The position numbers were made by a program, and so were the translations under genes. This document shows positions 35,562 through 43,762 of a stretch of 64,000 nucleotides of DNA, one piece after another; position 1 is the first letter of the stretch; each line of letters starts with the position of its first letter. The DNA is taken from positions 5,104,501 to 5,168,500 of the forward strand of contig NZ_CP041767.1 of assembly GCF_022026395.1 (NCBI RefSeq). The letters are read 5' to 3'. The notes under the pieces are model-generated. The model was not told the origin of the DNA, ran no database searches, and was given only the letters and a program-made list of their open reading frames with translations. This DNA is from Brevibacillus brevis (lineage in GTDB: Bacteria > Bacillota > Bacilli > Brevibacillales > Brevibacillaceae).

Positions 35562-36308
35562 CTACACTGCTTCGTGGGAGCTACCCAAATAAGCAGATTG
35601 AACACGCGGGTCATTGCTAATCTCGTCTGCCTTCCCTTCCAGCATGACGGTTCCCGTACTGAGTACATATGCCCTGTCGGAAATTGCGAGCGCTGCGCGA
35701 GCATTTTGCTCGACCAACAACACTGTGGTGCCCCACTCCGAGCGAATCTCCTGTACAATCGTCAGGATTTCTTTGGCAATCAATGGAGCCAATCCTAGCG
35801 AAGGCTCGTCCAACAAGAGGAGCTGCGGTCGAGACAAGAGCGCTCTGCCAATGGCAAGCATCTGCTGCTGCCCTCCGGAAAGCGTTCCTCCGAGCTGCCA
35901 TTTCCGCTCTGCCAAAATGGGAAAACGTTCATACACCGTCTCCATTTCTTTGGCAATTTCCTTTTTGTTCGTCTTGGGCATCCGATGCGAGGCACCCAGC
36001 CACAAATTGTCCTCCACGGTCAGCGTGGAAAAAATTTGTCTGCGCTCCGGTACATGCGCCATGCCCCGAGGTACCACCAGCTCCGCAGGGACACGCGTAA
36101 TGTCCGCGTCACGAAACCAAATCTTGCCTTCCTTGTCGCCGTGCAGACCGCAGATACAGTTCAAAAGCGTCGTTTTGCCCGCCCCATTTGCGCCTAACAG
36201 GGAGACGATTTCTCCCTCATTCACCTGCAGGTTAATGCCGTGCAGCACTTCTACCGGGCCGTAGCGAGCCGTGATGTTGTCTACTGTAAGGACTATCTTC
36301 CCCATCAT
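35562..36308 (-). CDS. Branched-chain-type ABC transporter ATPase (LivF-like)
   Basis: 248 residues from the first of two adjacent ATGs (36308), after AAGAGGTGG. It has Walker A GANGAGKTTLL, signature LSGGQQQMLAIGRAL and Walker B LLLLDEPSLGLAP, with the LivF-typical APLIAKEILTIVQEI after it. It pairs with the LivG-like ATPase to drive the importer. It begins 19 bases after livG. C-terminal length is normal. Confidence 0.93.
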   Translation of the reverse strand: MMGKIVLTVDNITARYGPVEVLHGINLQVNEGEIVSLLGANGAGKTTLLNCICGLHGDKEGKIWFRDADITRVPAELVVPRGMAHVPERRQIFSTLTVEDNLWLGASHRMPKTNKKEIAKEMETVYERFPILAERKWQLGGTLSGGQQQMLAIGRALLSRPQLLLLDEPSLGLAPLIAKEILTIVQEIRSEWGTTVLLVEQNARAALAISDRAYVLSTGTVMLEGKADEISNDPRVQSAYLGSSHEAV

Positions 36309-36327
36309 GTTCCACCTCTTTCGCGCT

Positions 36328-37089
36328 TCATTCTGCACCCAGATACGCCGCAATCACTCGCGGGTTCTCCTGAATTTCACGTGGGGTTCCTTCTGCGATT
36401 TTTGATCCTTGATCCAATACAACGATGCGGTCTGCAATCGACATGATCATGTCCATGTCATGCTCCACTAGCAAAATAGCCGTTCCGTTGTCGCGAATCT
36501 CGCAAAACATACGGCTCATCTCCGCCGTCTCGGTATGATTCAGACCCGCAGCAGGCTCGTCCAACAAGAGCAGCCGTGGTTTGGCTACCATCGCGCGGGC
36601 AATCTCCATCAACCGCAGCTTCCCGTATGGCAAGCTCCCAGCCAAAGAGGTCGCTTCCTCTGCCAGACCTACATTCTCTATCCACGTCTGTGCCTGCTCC
36701 TGCATCATCTTCTCTTCCTTGCGGGACTTTGCCAGATTCATGCCGCAGGAAAAGAGACTCGCGCTTGTCTTGGTATGCATGCCGACCATCACGTTTTCCA
36801 AGACGGTCATATCGTCAAAGGTCTGGAGGTTTTGAAAGGTTCGCGTGATACCCAATCCGGCATATTCATAGCCTTGCACACGTGTAAGCGGATGGCTGCT
36901 AAAGCGAATCTCTCCTTCCGAAGGCGGGATCACACCTGACACCATGTTGAGCACCGTGCTTTTTCCAGCGCCATTCGGACCGATCAGCGCGAGAATCTCT
37001 CCTTCCCGCACCTGAAAATCTACTTGATTCACTGCCCGTACGCCGCCAAAATCACGAGAAAGCTTTTGCACATCCAAAAGTGTTGTCAT
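36328..37089 (-). CDS. Branched-chain-type ABC transporter ATPase (LivG-like)
   Basis: 253 residues. Walker A GPNGAGKSTVLN, the LivG-specific segment GLGITRTFQNLQTFDDMTVLENVM, the divergent signature LPYGKLRLMEIARAM (the LSxGQ loop is replaced as usual in LivG), and Walker B LLLLDEPAAGLN. It has the BCA_ABC C-terminal tail (GTPREIQENPRVIAAYLG). It overlaps livM by four bases. Confidence 0.94.
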   Translation of the reverse strand: MTTLLDVQKLSRDFGGVRAVNQVDFQVREGEILALIGPNGAGKSTVLNMVSGVIPPSEGEIRFSSHPLTRVQGYEYAGLGITRTFQNLQTFDDMTVLENVMVGMHTKTSASLFSCGMNLAKSRKEEKMMQEQAQTWIENVGLAEEATSLAGSLPYGKLRLMEIARAMVAKPRLLLLDEPAAGLNHTETAEMSRMFCEIRDNGTAILLVEHDMDMIMSIADRIVVLDQGSKIAEGTPREIQENPRVIAAYLGAE

Positions 37090-38114
37090 GTTGCAGCCTT
37101 CCTTTCCACCTGCTGCTTTCGCTGTGCTTCGTCAGCCATGGCCTTCGCCTTTTTGGCCTGCCCTTTTTCGAAAGCAGTCCGGATGCGCGGAACCAATCCT
37201 TCTGGCATGAACATGATGAACAGCACGAGAATCGCACCGAATACAATCGTGTCCACATCCCCCTGCAAGCCTGGCACTACTTCACTCAAGAGAACCAGCG
37301 CTTCACTGATAAAACCAATCAGGATCGTCCCGATCAACGCGCCCCAGATGCTTGTCATCCCGCCGATGACGACCATCGTCAAAAACTTGATCGACTCGTG
37401 CAGTCCAAACGGCTGCGGATCGAGAATTCCCATGTAATGGGCGTACAGGCCGCCGGAAATACCAGCGAACATGCCGCTTACGACAAAGGCATTCAACTTG
37501 AACTTGCGGACATCAATTCCCATGGAGGTCGCGGCAATCTCACTTTTGTGAATCGCCCGAAACGCTCTGCCGACACGTGAATTCAAGAGATTAAGTGAGA
37601 AGAGCAGCACACAAGTGACGACTCCCCAAATCAAAAAGTACATGGATAGCTCGCTTCCACCAAAGAAAGTCATTTGCGGAATGCTGATCATCCCATTTGC
37701 TCCCCCTGTGACCGGCTCCCACTCCGTAATCCCGATCTGGACGATGTAGCCAAATGCGAGTGTCGCCATCGCAAGGTAGTAACCTTGCAGCCCCGCTATC
37801 GCCCGCCCAAGGATAAAGGCGAATAACCCTGGAACAATCGCAGCAGCTATCAGGCCGATAAATGGGGGTAGACCGTACTTCGTCGTCAATACTGCGGAGG
37901 TATAGGCGCCTATCCCCCAAAATGCTGCTTGTCCCAGCGAAATTTGTCCCGCGAGCCCCATCACGAGGCATAACCCGATGGTTACGATTGCTTGAAGACC
38001 GATAATAATTCCAACAGAACGATAGTATTCATCTGGCATCACGAATGGGAAAAGAATCATCAAAAACAGGTAGATTCCTATGCTTTTGCCCCACTTATCG
38101 ATGATCTGCTTCAT
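37086..38114 (-). CDS. Branched-chain-type ABC transporter permease (LivM-like)
   Basis: 342 residues from the second ATG, six bases after AGGAGG. About ten membrane segments are present. The family core is LCLVMGLAGQISLGQAAFWGIGAYTSAVL, quoted in part as MGLAGQISLGQAAFWGIGAY (about 55-75), and the cytoplasmic EAA-like loop is SRVGRAFRAIHKSEIAATSMGID. It forms the channel together with the LivH-like protein. Its start touches the livH stop. A basic tail of about 20 residues (KKAKAMADEAQRKQQ) is long for the family. Confidence 0.94.
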   Translation of the reverse strand: MKQIIDKWGKSIGIYLFLMILFPFVMPDEYYRSVGIIIGLQAIVTIGLCLVMGLAGQISLGQAAFWGIGAYTSAVLTTKYGLPPFIGLIAAAIVPGLFAFILGRAIAGLQGYYLAMATLAFGYIVQIGITEWEPVTGGANGMISIPQMTFFGGSELSMYFLIWGVVTCVLLFSLNLLNSRVGRAFRAIHKSEIAATSMGIDVRKFKLNAFVVSGMFAGISGGLYAHYMGILDPQPFGLHESIKFLTMVVIGGMTSIWGALIGTILIGFISEALVLLSEVVPGLQGDVDTIVFGAILVLFIMFMPEGLVPRIRTAFEKGQAKKAKAMADEAQRKQQVERKAAT

Positions 38115-38992
38115 CATAGCCCTCCTTTTCCAACGCTGCGTTCTCCAAAGATGCCGGATGGCTTGATCAACAGCATGCCGATCAACACCAGAAAGGCGAT
38201 CGCGTCCTTCATACCGGAGCTGATGTAACCAGCTCCCAGCGACTCGACAATCCCGAGTAAAAAGGCGGCTACGGCTGCCCCCAGTGGATTTCCCAGTCCG
38301 CCAAGAATGGCTGCGGAAAAGCCTTTGATTCCAAGCAACACACCAATATCATAGGACGTTACGGAAAGCGGCGCGATCACGATTCCCGCTATCGCTCCTG
38401 TCGCTCCACTGATGGCAAAGGCCAGCATACTCATCTTTGTCGGGCTAATCCCCATCAAGCGAGCTGCCATCGGGTTTACCGAACAGGCGTTGATTTTTTT
38501 GCCGAGAATCGTCTTGTCCATCAAGTACCACAGTAAAAAAAGAATGATAAGAACAGCGGCCAAAATCCAGATACTTTGTTGTGCAATCATCACGCCCCCG
38601 ATTGAGATCGGTTCATTGCTCGTAATCGGTTCGAGTGCAAACGCATCTTTTCCCCAAATGAAGCTGGCAATGCCACGAATCAGTGTGGAGATTCCTATCG
38701 TCAAAATAATCAAACTAATCGGATTAGCCTTTTTGACGTAAGCGATTACATATTTCTGCATCAAAACACCGATCAAGGTGACCATGAGGATCGCGAGCAA
38801 TGCCGCCAAGCCATACGGGAGATTCATGCCAATCAAGGCGACTGTAACCATCCCGCCCAGCATCAAAAATTCACCCTGCGCCAGATTGATCACCTTGCTT
38901 ACGTTGTAAATCGTGATGAAACCAACCGCTACGATCGCGTAAATCCCGCCACTGACGAGGCCGTTTGCAACGTACTGCAGCAATTCCGTCAT
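38114..38992 (-). CDS. Branched-chain-type ABC transporter permease (LivH-like)
   Basis: 292 residues from the ATG at 38992, after GGGGGTACAGC; the frame is open 52 codons further up into the PaaX terminator, which is clearly not coding. Eight or so membrane segments are present. Family motifs are GGIYAIVAVGFITIYNVSKVINLAQGEF (shown in part as NVSKVINLAQGEFLMLGG), and AAILGGLGNPLGAAVAAFLLGIVE. It is the first gene of livHMGFK. A cre-like site lies about 50 bases upstream. Confidence 0.93.
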   Translation of the reverse strand: MTELLQYVANGLVSGGIYAIVAVGFITIYNVSKVINLAQGEFLMLGGMVTVALIGMNLPYGLAALLAILMVTLIGVLMQKYVIAYVKKANPISLIILTIGISTLIRGIASFIWGKDAFALEPITSNEPISIGGVMIAQQSIWILAAVLIILFLLWYLMDKTILGKKINACSVNPMAARLMGISPTKMSMLAFAISGATGAIAGIVIAPLSVTSYDIGVLLGIKGFSAAILGGLGNPLGAAVAAFLLGIVESLGAGYISSGMKDAIAFLVLIGMLLIKPSGIFGERSVGKGGL

Positions 38993-39039
38993 ATTCGTGC
39001 TGTACCCCCTTTGTTTCGCGTCCACCAAACTACACCCAA

Positions 39040-39055
39040 GTAAAACGCTTACATT
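39040..39055 (-). promoter_or_regulatory. cre-like site upstream of livH
   Basis: ATGTAAGCGTTTTAC on the minus strand matches the CcpA consensus WTGAAARCGYTTWNN at 14 of 15 positions, 50 bases before the livH start. This points to carbon catabolite control of the importer. Confidence 0.5.
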
Positions 39056-39078
39056 ATAAATAATGGAAAAATATTTAT

Positions 39079-39107
39079 GAAAAAAGACCCTAGACGTGCT
39101 AGGGCCT
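39079..39107 (-). terminator. Terminator of paaX
   Basis: Minus-strand stem GGCCCTAG..CTAGGGTC followed by TTTTTTC, between the paaX stop and livH. Confidence 0.8.
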
Positions 39108-39125
39108 TTCCTTCGCAGCTTTCGC

Positions 39126-39980
39126 CTATGCGGATGGCGCAGCTTCATACACGGTCTCGAAGAATCGTACTGCCCCTGGATTTAATAGCTGGTAGTAATT
39201 TTGGAACAACTGATCCGCCTCTTTGCCCAACCACAGCTCTGGCAACAATTCCTGCGGCAAATCAGGATCGATGAACAAGAACTTGCGGTATTGGTGGACG
39301 AGCTTTGTCTTTTCCACGAAGCAATGGCTGTCTGGAACCTCTTCTCCATTGCCCAGTTTTGCTGAAAGCTGCTCATATTCTTCTCGGTAGTCATCGATGA
39401 AGGCCTTGTACTTCTCATTGATTTCATCGATATCCCAGCATTTCTGCACGAGCTGCTTCGGATTGCTCCAGCCCATATGCTCGGATGTAAAGATCTCCAC
39501 ATACTCTGTAATCTCGTGCGCTTCCGTCAGGTCCTTCACACGATCACTGAGATTATTCGGACTGATCCATGTGCTGGTTGTCAGCATCCCGAAGCCCATC
39601 CAGCCCAGCTCCTTGCGCAATTGATCACGCAGCGCTCGACGCTCCTCGGGGATATTGTAGCTGGCAATGCACCATTTCCCGTCCCACACATCTGTCTCGA
39701 CCTTATAAATACGTGCCGCTGCCTCTTCCAGCCGCTTTTTGCCGCGCTCAGATACCGAGTAGAAGCTGCGGTTCCCTACTTTTCGCGATTCCAGCCAGCC
39801 TTGGCGAAGCATCCGGGAGATCGCTGCACGAACAGCCGGCTCCGACAGTCCGAATTCCCCCATCAGCTTGGTTAGACTACCAATCCAGATTTCGCTTCCA
39901 TAATGGCGGACGTATTCACCGTAAATTGTAAAAAGCATGGATTGTGGCTTCACGTTTCTTCTACCCCCAAATCGATTCAT
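39126..39980 (-). CDS. paaX: PaaX-family transcriptional repressor of phenylacetate genes
   Basis: 284 residues. The N-terminal winged helix lies at about 13-75 (SLTKLMGEFGLSEPAVRAAISRMLRQGWLESRKVG, shown in part as GLSEPAVRAAISRMLRQGWL), with KVGNRSFYSVSERGKKRLEEA as the wing. The central PaaX domain has WDGKWCIASYNIPEERRALRDQLRKELGWMGFG (part: IPEERRALRDQLRKELGW). The C-terminal domain ends FIDPDLPQELLPELWLGKEA. PaaX proteins repress paa operons and are released by phenylacetyl-CoA. The gene is followed by its own terminator, and a predicted operator overlaps its promoter, which suggests autorepression. Confidence 0.93.
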   Translation of the reverse strand: MNRFGGRRNVKPQSMLFTIYGEYVRHYGSEIWIGSLTKLMGEFGLSEPAVRAAISRMLRQGWLESRKVGNRSFYSVSERGKKRLEEAAARIYKVETDVWDGKWCIASYNIPEERRALRDQLRKELGWMGFGMLTTSTWISPNNLSDRVKDLTEAHEITEYVEIFTSEHMGWSNPKQLVQKCWDIDEINEKYKAFIDDYREEYEQLSAKLGNGEEVPDSHCFVEKTKLVHQYRKFLFIDPDLPQELLPELWLGKEADQLFQNYYQLLNPGAVRFFETVYEAAPSA

Positions 39981-40063
39981 ACCTATATGCTGTGTGAAAT
40001 TGTACCATATTCTGTAGGAAGTGCGTGAATCGATCGAGAGTATATGACGATAAAATCATATAA

Positions 40064-40076
40064 CGTTATTTAAACG
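40064..40076. promoter_or_regulatory. Putative PaaX operator in the paaX promoter
   Basis: CGTTATTTAAACG. It reaches the -35 region of a minus-strand promoter whose -10 is TATACT (17 bases away). The flanks (CATATAACGTTATTT) match those of the 49707 site almost base for base. Confidence 0.65.
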
Positions 40077-40122
40077 TAATTATAGTAAAACATTTTAAAA
40101 GAGTCAATTTATTCTGTCAAAT

Positions 40123-40548
40123 TTATGATTTCCCATGTACTTCCTCGTTGATCTCAGCTTGCAAGGCCTCAAAACGCCGCTTGATCTCATCCTTTTTGAA
40201 GATAGCCTGGACGAACGTCCCGAGCCCTACACGATTGCGCGTAGTGTCCGCCGTAACCTCGCACACTACGCGTTTTTCGGTAACCTGCACACAGGTAGCC
40301 CGGAACGTGACCTCCTGACCAATCATAGCTGGTCCGACATGCTTGATGTCGACAGCAAATCCCGAGCCCTCTTCATCATCTCCCAGGCACGGCAAAATGA
40401 CGCGCCTTCCCGCCCATTCCATGTAATAAATCATACTGACTGTCGACATCACAGGGTGCACCACTTGGCCTTCAAAAACAGGCAGCATGTCCTTTGTCAC
40501 TGTGACAGTAAATTCTTCCGTCGTACCCGGCTGCAGTCTATCTATCAA
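40123..40548 (-). CDS. Hotdog-fold thioesterase, FlK-like
   Basis: 141 residues from the TTG at 40548, nine bases after AGGGAGG; longer frames would overlap paaJ and lack a site. It matches the fluoroacetyl-CoA thioesterase-like family: LQPGTTEEFTVTVTKDM at the start, then the acidic position in YYMEWAGRRVILPCL, the conserved His in GFAVDIKHVGPAMIGQEVTF, and a final strand GLGTFVQAIF. It is the last gene of the paaJ-containing operon, 29 bases after the thiolase. It may hydrolyse blocked or toxic acyl-CoA intermediates; the substrate is inferred. Confidence 0.78.
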   Translation of the reverse strand: MIDRLQPGTTEEFTVTVTKDMLPVFEGQVVHPVMSTVSMIYYMEWAGRRVILPCLGDDEEGSGFAVDIKHVGPAMIGQEVTFRATCVQVTEKRVVCEVTADTTRNRVGLGTFVQAIFKKDEIKRRFEALQAEINEEVHGKS

Positions 40549-40577
40549 GAGTATCTGCCTCCCTATCTGCGCCCAAG

Positions 40578-41777
40578 CTACACACGCTCGATAATCGTCG
40601 CAATCCCCTGCCCAACTCCAATGCACATCGCAGCCAACCCGTAACGGGCATCCCGACGCTCCATTTCATACAAAAGAGTAGTAAGGATGCGCGCTCCGCT
40701 ACACCCGAGCGGATGCCCCAAAGCAATCGCTCCGCCGTTTACGTTGACCAGATCAGGGTTGACCCCCAGCTCGCGTACGCTTGCCACTGCCTGCGCCGCA
40801 AAAGCCTCGTTGAATTCGAACAGATCAATCTGCGTAAGTGACAAGCCTGCCTGCTTCAGTACTTTTCGCGTAGCAGGTACTGGCCCAATTCCCATCACGG
40901 ATGGATCAACACCTGCTACTGCGGAGGCAACGATTCTTGCACGAGGCTTCAAGCCAGCCGCAAGAGCCGCTTCCTGTTCCATGATGAGCAGAGCGCAGGC
41001 TCCATCGTTTAGACCGCTGGAGTTGCCTGCTGTGACGCTACCATCTGCTTGGAATGCTGGTTTAAGTTTTTGCAACTGTTCGATAGTCGTCTCTGGACGT
41101 GCATGCTCATCCTGAGCAAACAGCGTGACCTCGCCTTTGCGCCCTTTCAGCTCTACCGGAACGATCTCGGCATCCCACTTTCCTTCTGCCAAGGCACGTG
41201 CGTAATTTTGCTGACTGCGCAAAGCAAACTCATCCTGCGCTTCGCGGCTTATGCCGTATTGCTCCGCTACCTTCTCCGCTGTTTCTCCTAGACTGATCGG
41301 CGGATACATCTCTTTCATTTTTTCGTTAACCAATCGCCAGCCCAACGTCGTATCGACTAACTGCTGATTACCGCGCTGAAAAGCCGTGCCAGGCTTCATC
41401 ATCACCAGCGGAGAGCGTGTCATGCTCTCTGTCCCGCCCGCGATATAGACGTGACCTGCTCCGGCTTTGATTGCATTCGCGCTTTGGTTCACAGCCTCCA
41501 GCCCTGAGCCGCACAGACGGTTTACTGTCACTCCCGGCACCTCGACAGGCAATCCCGCCAATAGAAGTGACATACGCGCGACGTTGCGGTTGTCTTCCCC
41601 AGCCTGATTGGCACAGCCCATGATGACATCATCTATCGTCTTCGGATCGATGGCGTTTCGTTCCAGCAACTTTTGAATCACCAATGCGCCCAGGTCATCC
41701 GGGCGCACATCCTTCAACGCACCACCAATACGGCCGATTGGCGTGCGCACAGCATCTATAATGACAGGTGTACTCAT
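40578..41777 (-). CDS. paaJ: 3-oxoadipyl-CoA/3-oxo-5,6-dehydrosuberyl-CoA thiolase
   Basis: 399 residues from the ATG at 41777 (GAGGAGTGG upstream). It is closest to PaaJ: IIDAVRTPIGRIGGAL, CANQAGEDNRNVARM, and TTLGWRLVNEKM. The catalytic Cys is in NRLCGSGLEAVNQ, the His in NGGAIALGHPLGCSGAR, and the second Cys in AAMCIGVGQG. It performs the two thiolytic cleavages of the pathway, giving acetyl-CoA and finally succinyl-CoA. It starts 33 bases after the preceding thiolase. Confidence 0.93.
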   Translation of the reverse strand: MSTPVIIDAVRTPIGRIGGALKDVRPDDLGALVIQKLLERNAIDPKTIDDVIMGCANQAGEDNRNVARMSLLLAGLPVEVPGVTVNRLCGSGLEAVNQSANAIKAGAGHVYIAGGTESMTRSPLVMMKPGTAFQRGNQQLVDTTLGWRLVNEKMKEMYPPISLGETAEKVAEQYGISREAQDEFALRSQQNYARALAEGKWDAEIVPVELKGRKGEVTLFAQDEHARPETTIEQLQKLKPAFQADGSVTAGNSSGLNDGACALLIMEQEAALAAGLKPRARIVASAVAGVDPSVMGIGPVPATRKVLKQAGLSLTQIDLFEFNEAFAAQAVASVRELGVNPDLVNVNGGAIALGHPLGCSGARILTTLLYEMERRDARYGLAAMCIGVGQGIATIIERV

Positions 41778-41810
41778 TCTTCCACTCCTCTCATGCACGA
41801 GGGCTTTTTT

Positions 41811-43010
41811 CTATAGCGCTTCTACTAACGTGGCCAATCCTTGACCACCGCCTATGCACAACGACACGATTCCGTATTTCTTTTGGCGACGTCTCAGCTC
41901 GAAAAGAATCGTACCTGCCAAGCGGGCACCGCTCATTCCGAGCGGATGGCCCAAGGCGATTGCTCCACCGTTTACATTGGTTTTCAAAGGATCCAGCCCC
42001 AGCTCGCGTATGCAAGCAAGTGACTGGGAAGCAAAAGCTTCATTTAACTCAAACAGGTCGATTTGCTCTACGGTCATGTTCGTTTCGGCAAGCAGCTTGC
42101 GAATCGCAGCGACCGGACCAATGCCCATGATGCGCGGATCAACACCAGCACTGACGAAATGAACAATGCGCCCCAAAGGAGCGACGCCTGTCTTTTGCAG
42201 CATTTCTTCGTTCATCAAGAGCAAAGCCGCTGCGCCATCATTGATACCGGAGGAGTTGCCTGCTGTAACGCTACCCTCTTTTCGGAAGGCAGGTCGCAGC
42301 TTGGACAATGACTCCACACTGGAATCTCTTCTTGGGAATTCATCGGTATCAAACAGCGTCTCTTCCCCTTTTTTCCCTTTTAACGTGATGGGAATAATCT
42401 CATCGCGGAACAGACCTGCATCTATCGCGTTGATAGCCCGAGACTGGCTCTCTGCTGCAAAACGATCCTGATCCTCTCGACTGATGCCGAATTGCTCCGC
42501 CACGTTTTCTGCTGTATCTCCCATGGTCAGATCGCCATAGAGCGAGACAGGAGCAGAACGTGGTCCGCCAAAAGACTCGATCAGCGTCTGTCCGCCGCGT
42601 TGATACGGCTGCTCGAATTTTTCCATGATGTACGGTGAACGAGTCAAATTCTCTACACCGCCCGCCAGCATGACCTGACTATGTCCTGCCTGGATGGACT
42701 GTGCAGCCAAATTGACTGCCTCTAGCCCGGATGCACACACCCGATTCACAGTCAATCCAGGTATGGTGTCAGGAAGCCCTGCTTTCAACAAACCAACGCG
42801 TGCAATGTTAATAAACGGTCCGGCCGATATGACGTTACCCATGATGACCCCATCCACAATCTCACCGGATTGTCCTGCCTTCGCAAGCGCTCCATTCAAG
42901 ACAATAGCTGTCAGGTCGTCGATAGGGGTGTTTTTCAGACTTCCACCCAGCTTGCCGATTGGTGTACGTACTGCTGCTGCTACGTACACCTCCTTGTTAA
43001 TCAAGCTCAT
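41811..43010 (-). CDS. Acetyl-CoA acetyltransferase-type thiolase
   Basis: 399 residues, full-length thiolase. Catalytic residues are Cys in NRVCASGLEAVNLAAQ, His in GGAIALGHPLGMSGARLAG, and Cys in SLCIGGGQGLATLVEAL. It is more like general 3-ketoacyl/acetyl-CoA thiolases than PaaJ. Its ATG overlaps the stop of the PaaH C-terminal-half gene by four bases, so it is cotranslated with it. It may process the acetoacetyl-CoA-like or C6 intermediates alongside PaaJ. The exact division of labour is unknown. Confidence 0.92.
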   Translation of the reverse strand: MSLINKEVYVAAAVRTPIGKLGGSLKNTPIDDLTAIVLNGALAKAGQSGEIVDGVIMGNVISAGPFINIARVGLLKAGLPDTIPGLTVNRVCASGLEAVNLAAQSIQAGHSQVMLAGGVENLTRSPYIMEKFEQPYQRGGQTLIESFGGPRSAPVSLYGDLTMGDTAENVAEQFGISREDQDRFAAESQSRAINAIDAGLFRDEIIPITLKGKKGEETLFDTDEFPRRDSSVESLSKLRPAFRKEGSVTAGNSSGINDGAAALLLMNEEMLQKTGVAPLGRIVHFVSAGVDPRIMGIGPVAAIRKLLAETNMTVEQIDLFELNEAFASQSLACIRELGLDPLKTNVNGGAIALGHPLGMSGARLAGTILFELRRRQKKYGIVSLCIGGGQGLATLVEAL

Positions 43011-43762
43011 GCCTCTACACCCACTTTGTCCTCGTACGTGTAAAAGCCTTGCCCACTGCGTACGCCGACTCGCCCCGCCAGCACCAGCTTGCGTAATAGC
43101 GGCGCTGTGCGATAGCGCTCCTCGGCCAGGTCGCGCTGCAAGCCTCTCGATATCGCAAAAATCTCATCCAACCCGATGCGATCTGCCCATTCGAGAGGGC
43201 CGTATGGGTAGTTGGTGCCTTTTTTCATTGCGATATCGATATCAGTAGCGGTTGCTGCTTTTTCCATCAGAGTAAAGGCAGCCTCGTTGATAATGAGTGT
43301 TAAAATGCGTGGGAACACGAGACCTACCTCGTCGTTTACGTTTTCTGTCGCTTTCCCGAGCGATTGAAAGAAGCCTTCCGTTGCTTGAATCGTTTCCAGC
43401 TCCGTTTGCAAGGCAGGAGCAATCTCGATCAGCTCCCGTTCAACCAAGGGCACGAGCGTTCCAAATCCGCAGACGCGTTCAGGATGCTGTGTCCAGGACG
43501 CTACTTCTGTCGCTGTAATCGCGAGCGAAGTCGTGATGATCGGTACGTTTGGTGGCAATAGGTCATCCAGCTCGCGTATTTGCCTCTTCTTCGCCTGCAT
43601 ATCGATGCTATTTACCTCTACAGCCAATTCAACCAGCTCAGGTTCCGCCATCGCTTCTGCAAGCGTAAGCACCTGATAGCCTCTTTCCACCATCAAATCA
43701 TTCAACTCTGCGTACAGCGGGCTTGTGCCCACGAGCAATACAGCCTTATTTGTTGTAGTCAT
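43007..43762 (-). CDS. 3-hydroxyacyl-CoA dehydrogenase-like protein with degenerate active site (PaaH C-terminal-half-like)
   Basis: 251 residues from the ATG at 43762 (GGGGGAAGG about six bases upstream), overlapping the preceding gene by 17 bases in another frame. The N-terminal part aligns with a Rossmann fold but the glycine motif is gone (VLLVGTSPLYAEL), and the catalytic His segment HFFNP is replaced (VCGFGTLVPLVE). The C-terminal 3HCDH domain is well kept (GPLEWADRIGLDEIF...GQGFYTY). This is the layout of the second half of long PaaH enzymes (a reduced Rossmann-fold domain plus 3HCDH). It probably assembles with the upstream catalytic protein as a split PaaH. It is an intact frame, not an obvious pseudogene. 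Confidence 0.85.
   Translation of the reverse strand: MTTTNKAVLLVGTSPLYAELNDLMVERGYQVLTLAEAMAEPELVELAVEVNSIDMQAKKRQIRELDDLLPPNVPIITTSLAITATEVASWTQHPERVCGFGTLVPLVERELIEIAPALQTELETIQATEGFFQSLGKATENVNDEVGLVFPRILTLIINEAAFTLMEKAATATDIDIAMKKGTNYPYGPLEWADRIGLDEIFAISRGLQRDLAEERYRTAPLLRKLVLAGRVGVRSGQGFYTYEDKVGVEA

Noticed and set aside
38993..39148. 52-codon N-terminal extension of the LivH-like permease
   Set aside because: It would run through the paaX terminator and a cre-like site; the shorter start gives the normal family N-terminus.
43007..43762. Calling the second PaaH-like gene a pseudogene because the active-site motifs are missing
   Set aside because: The frame is intact, coupled to its neighbours, and the loss of both motifs is expected for the reduced second half of long PaaH proteins.
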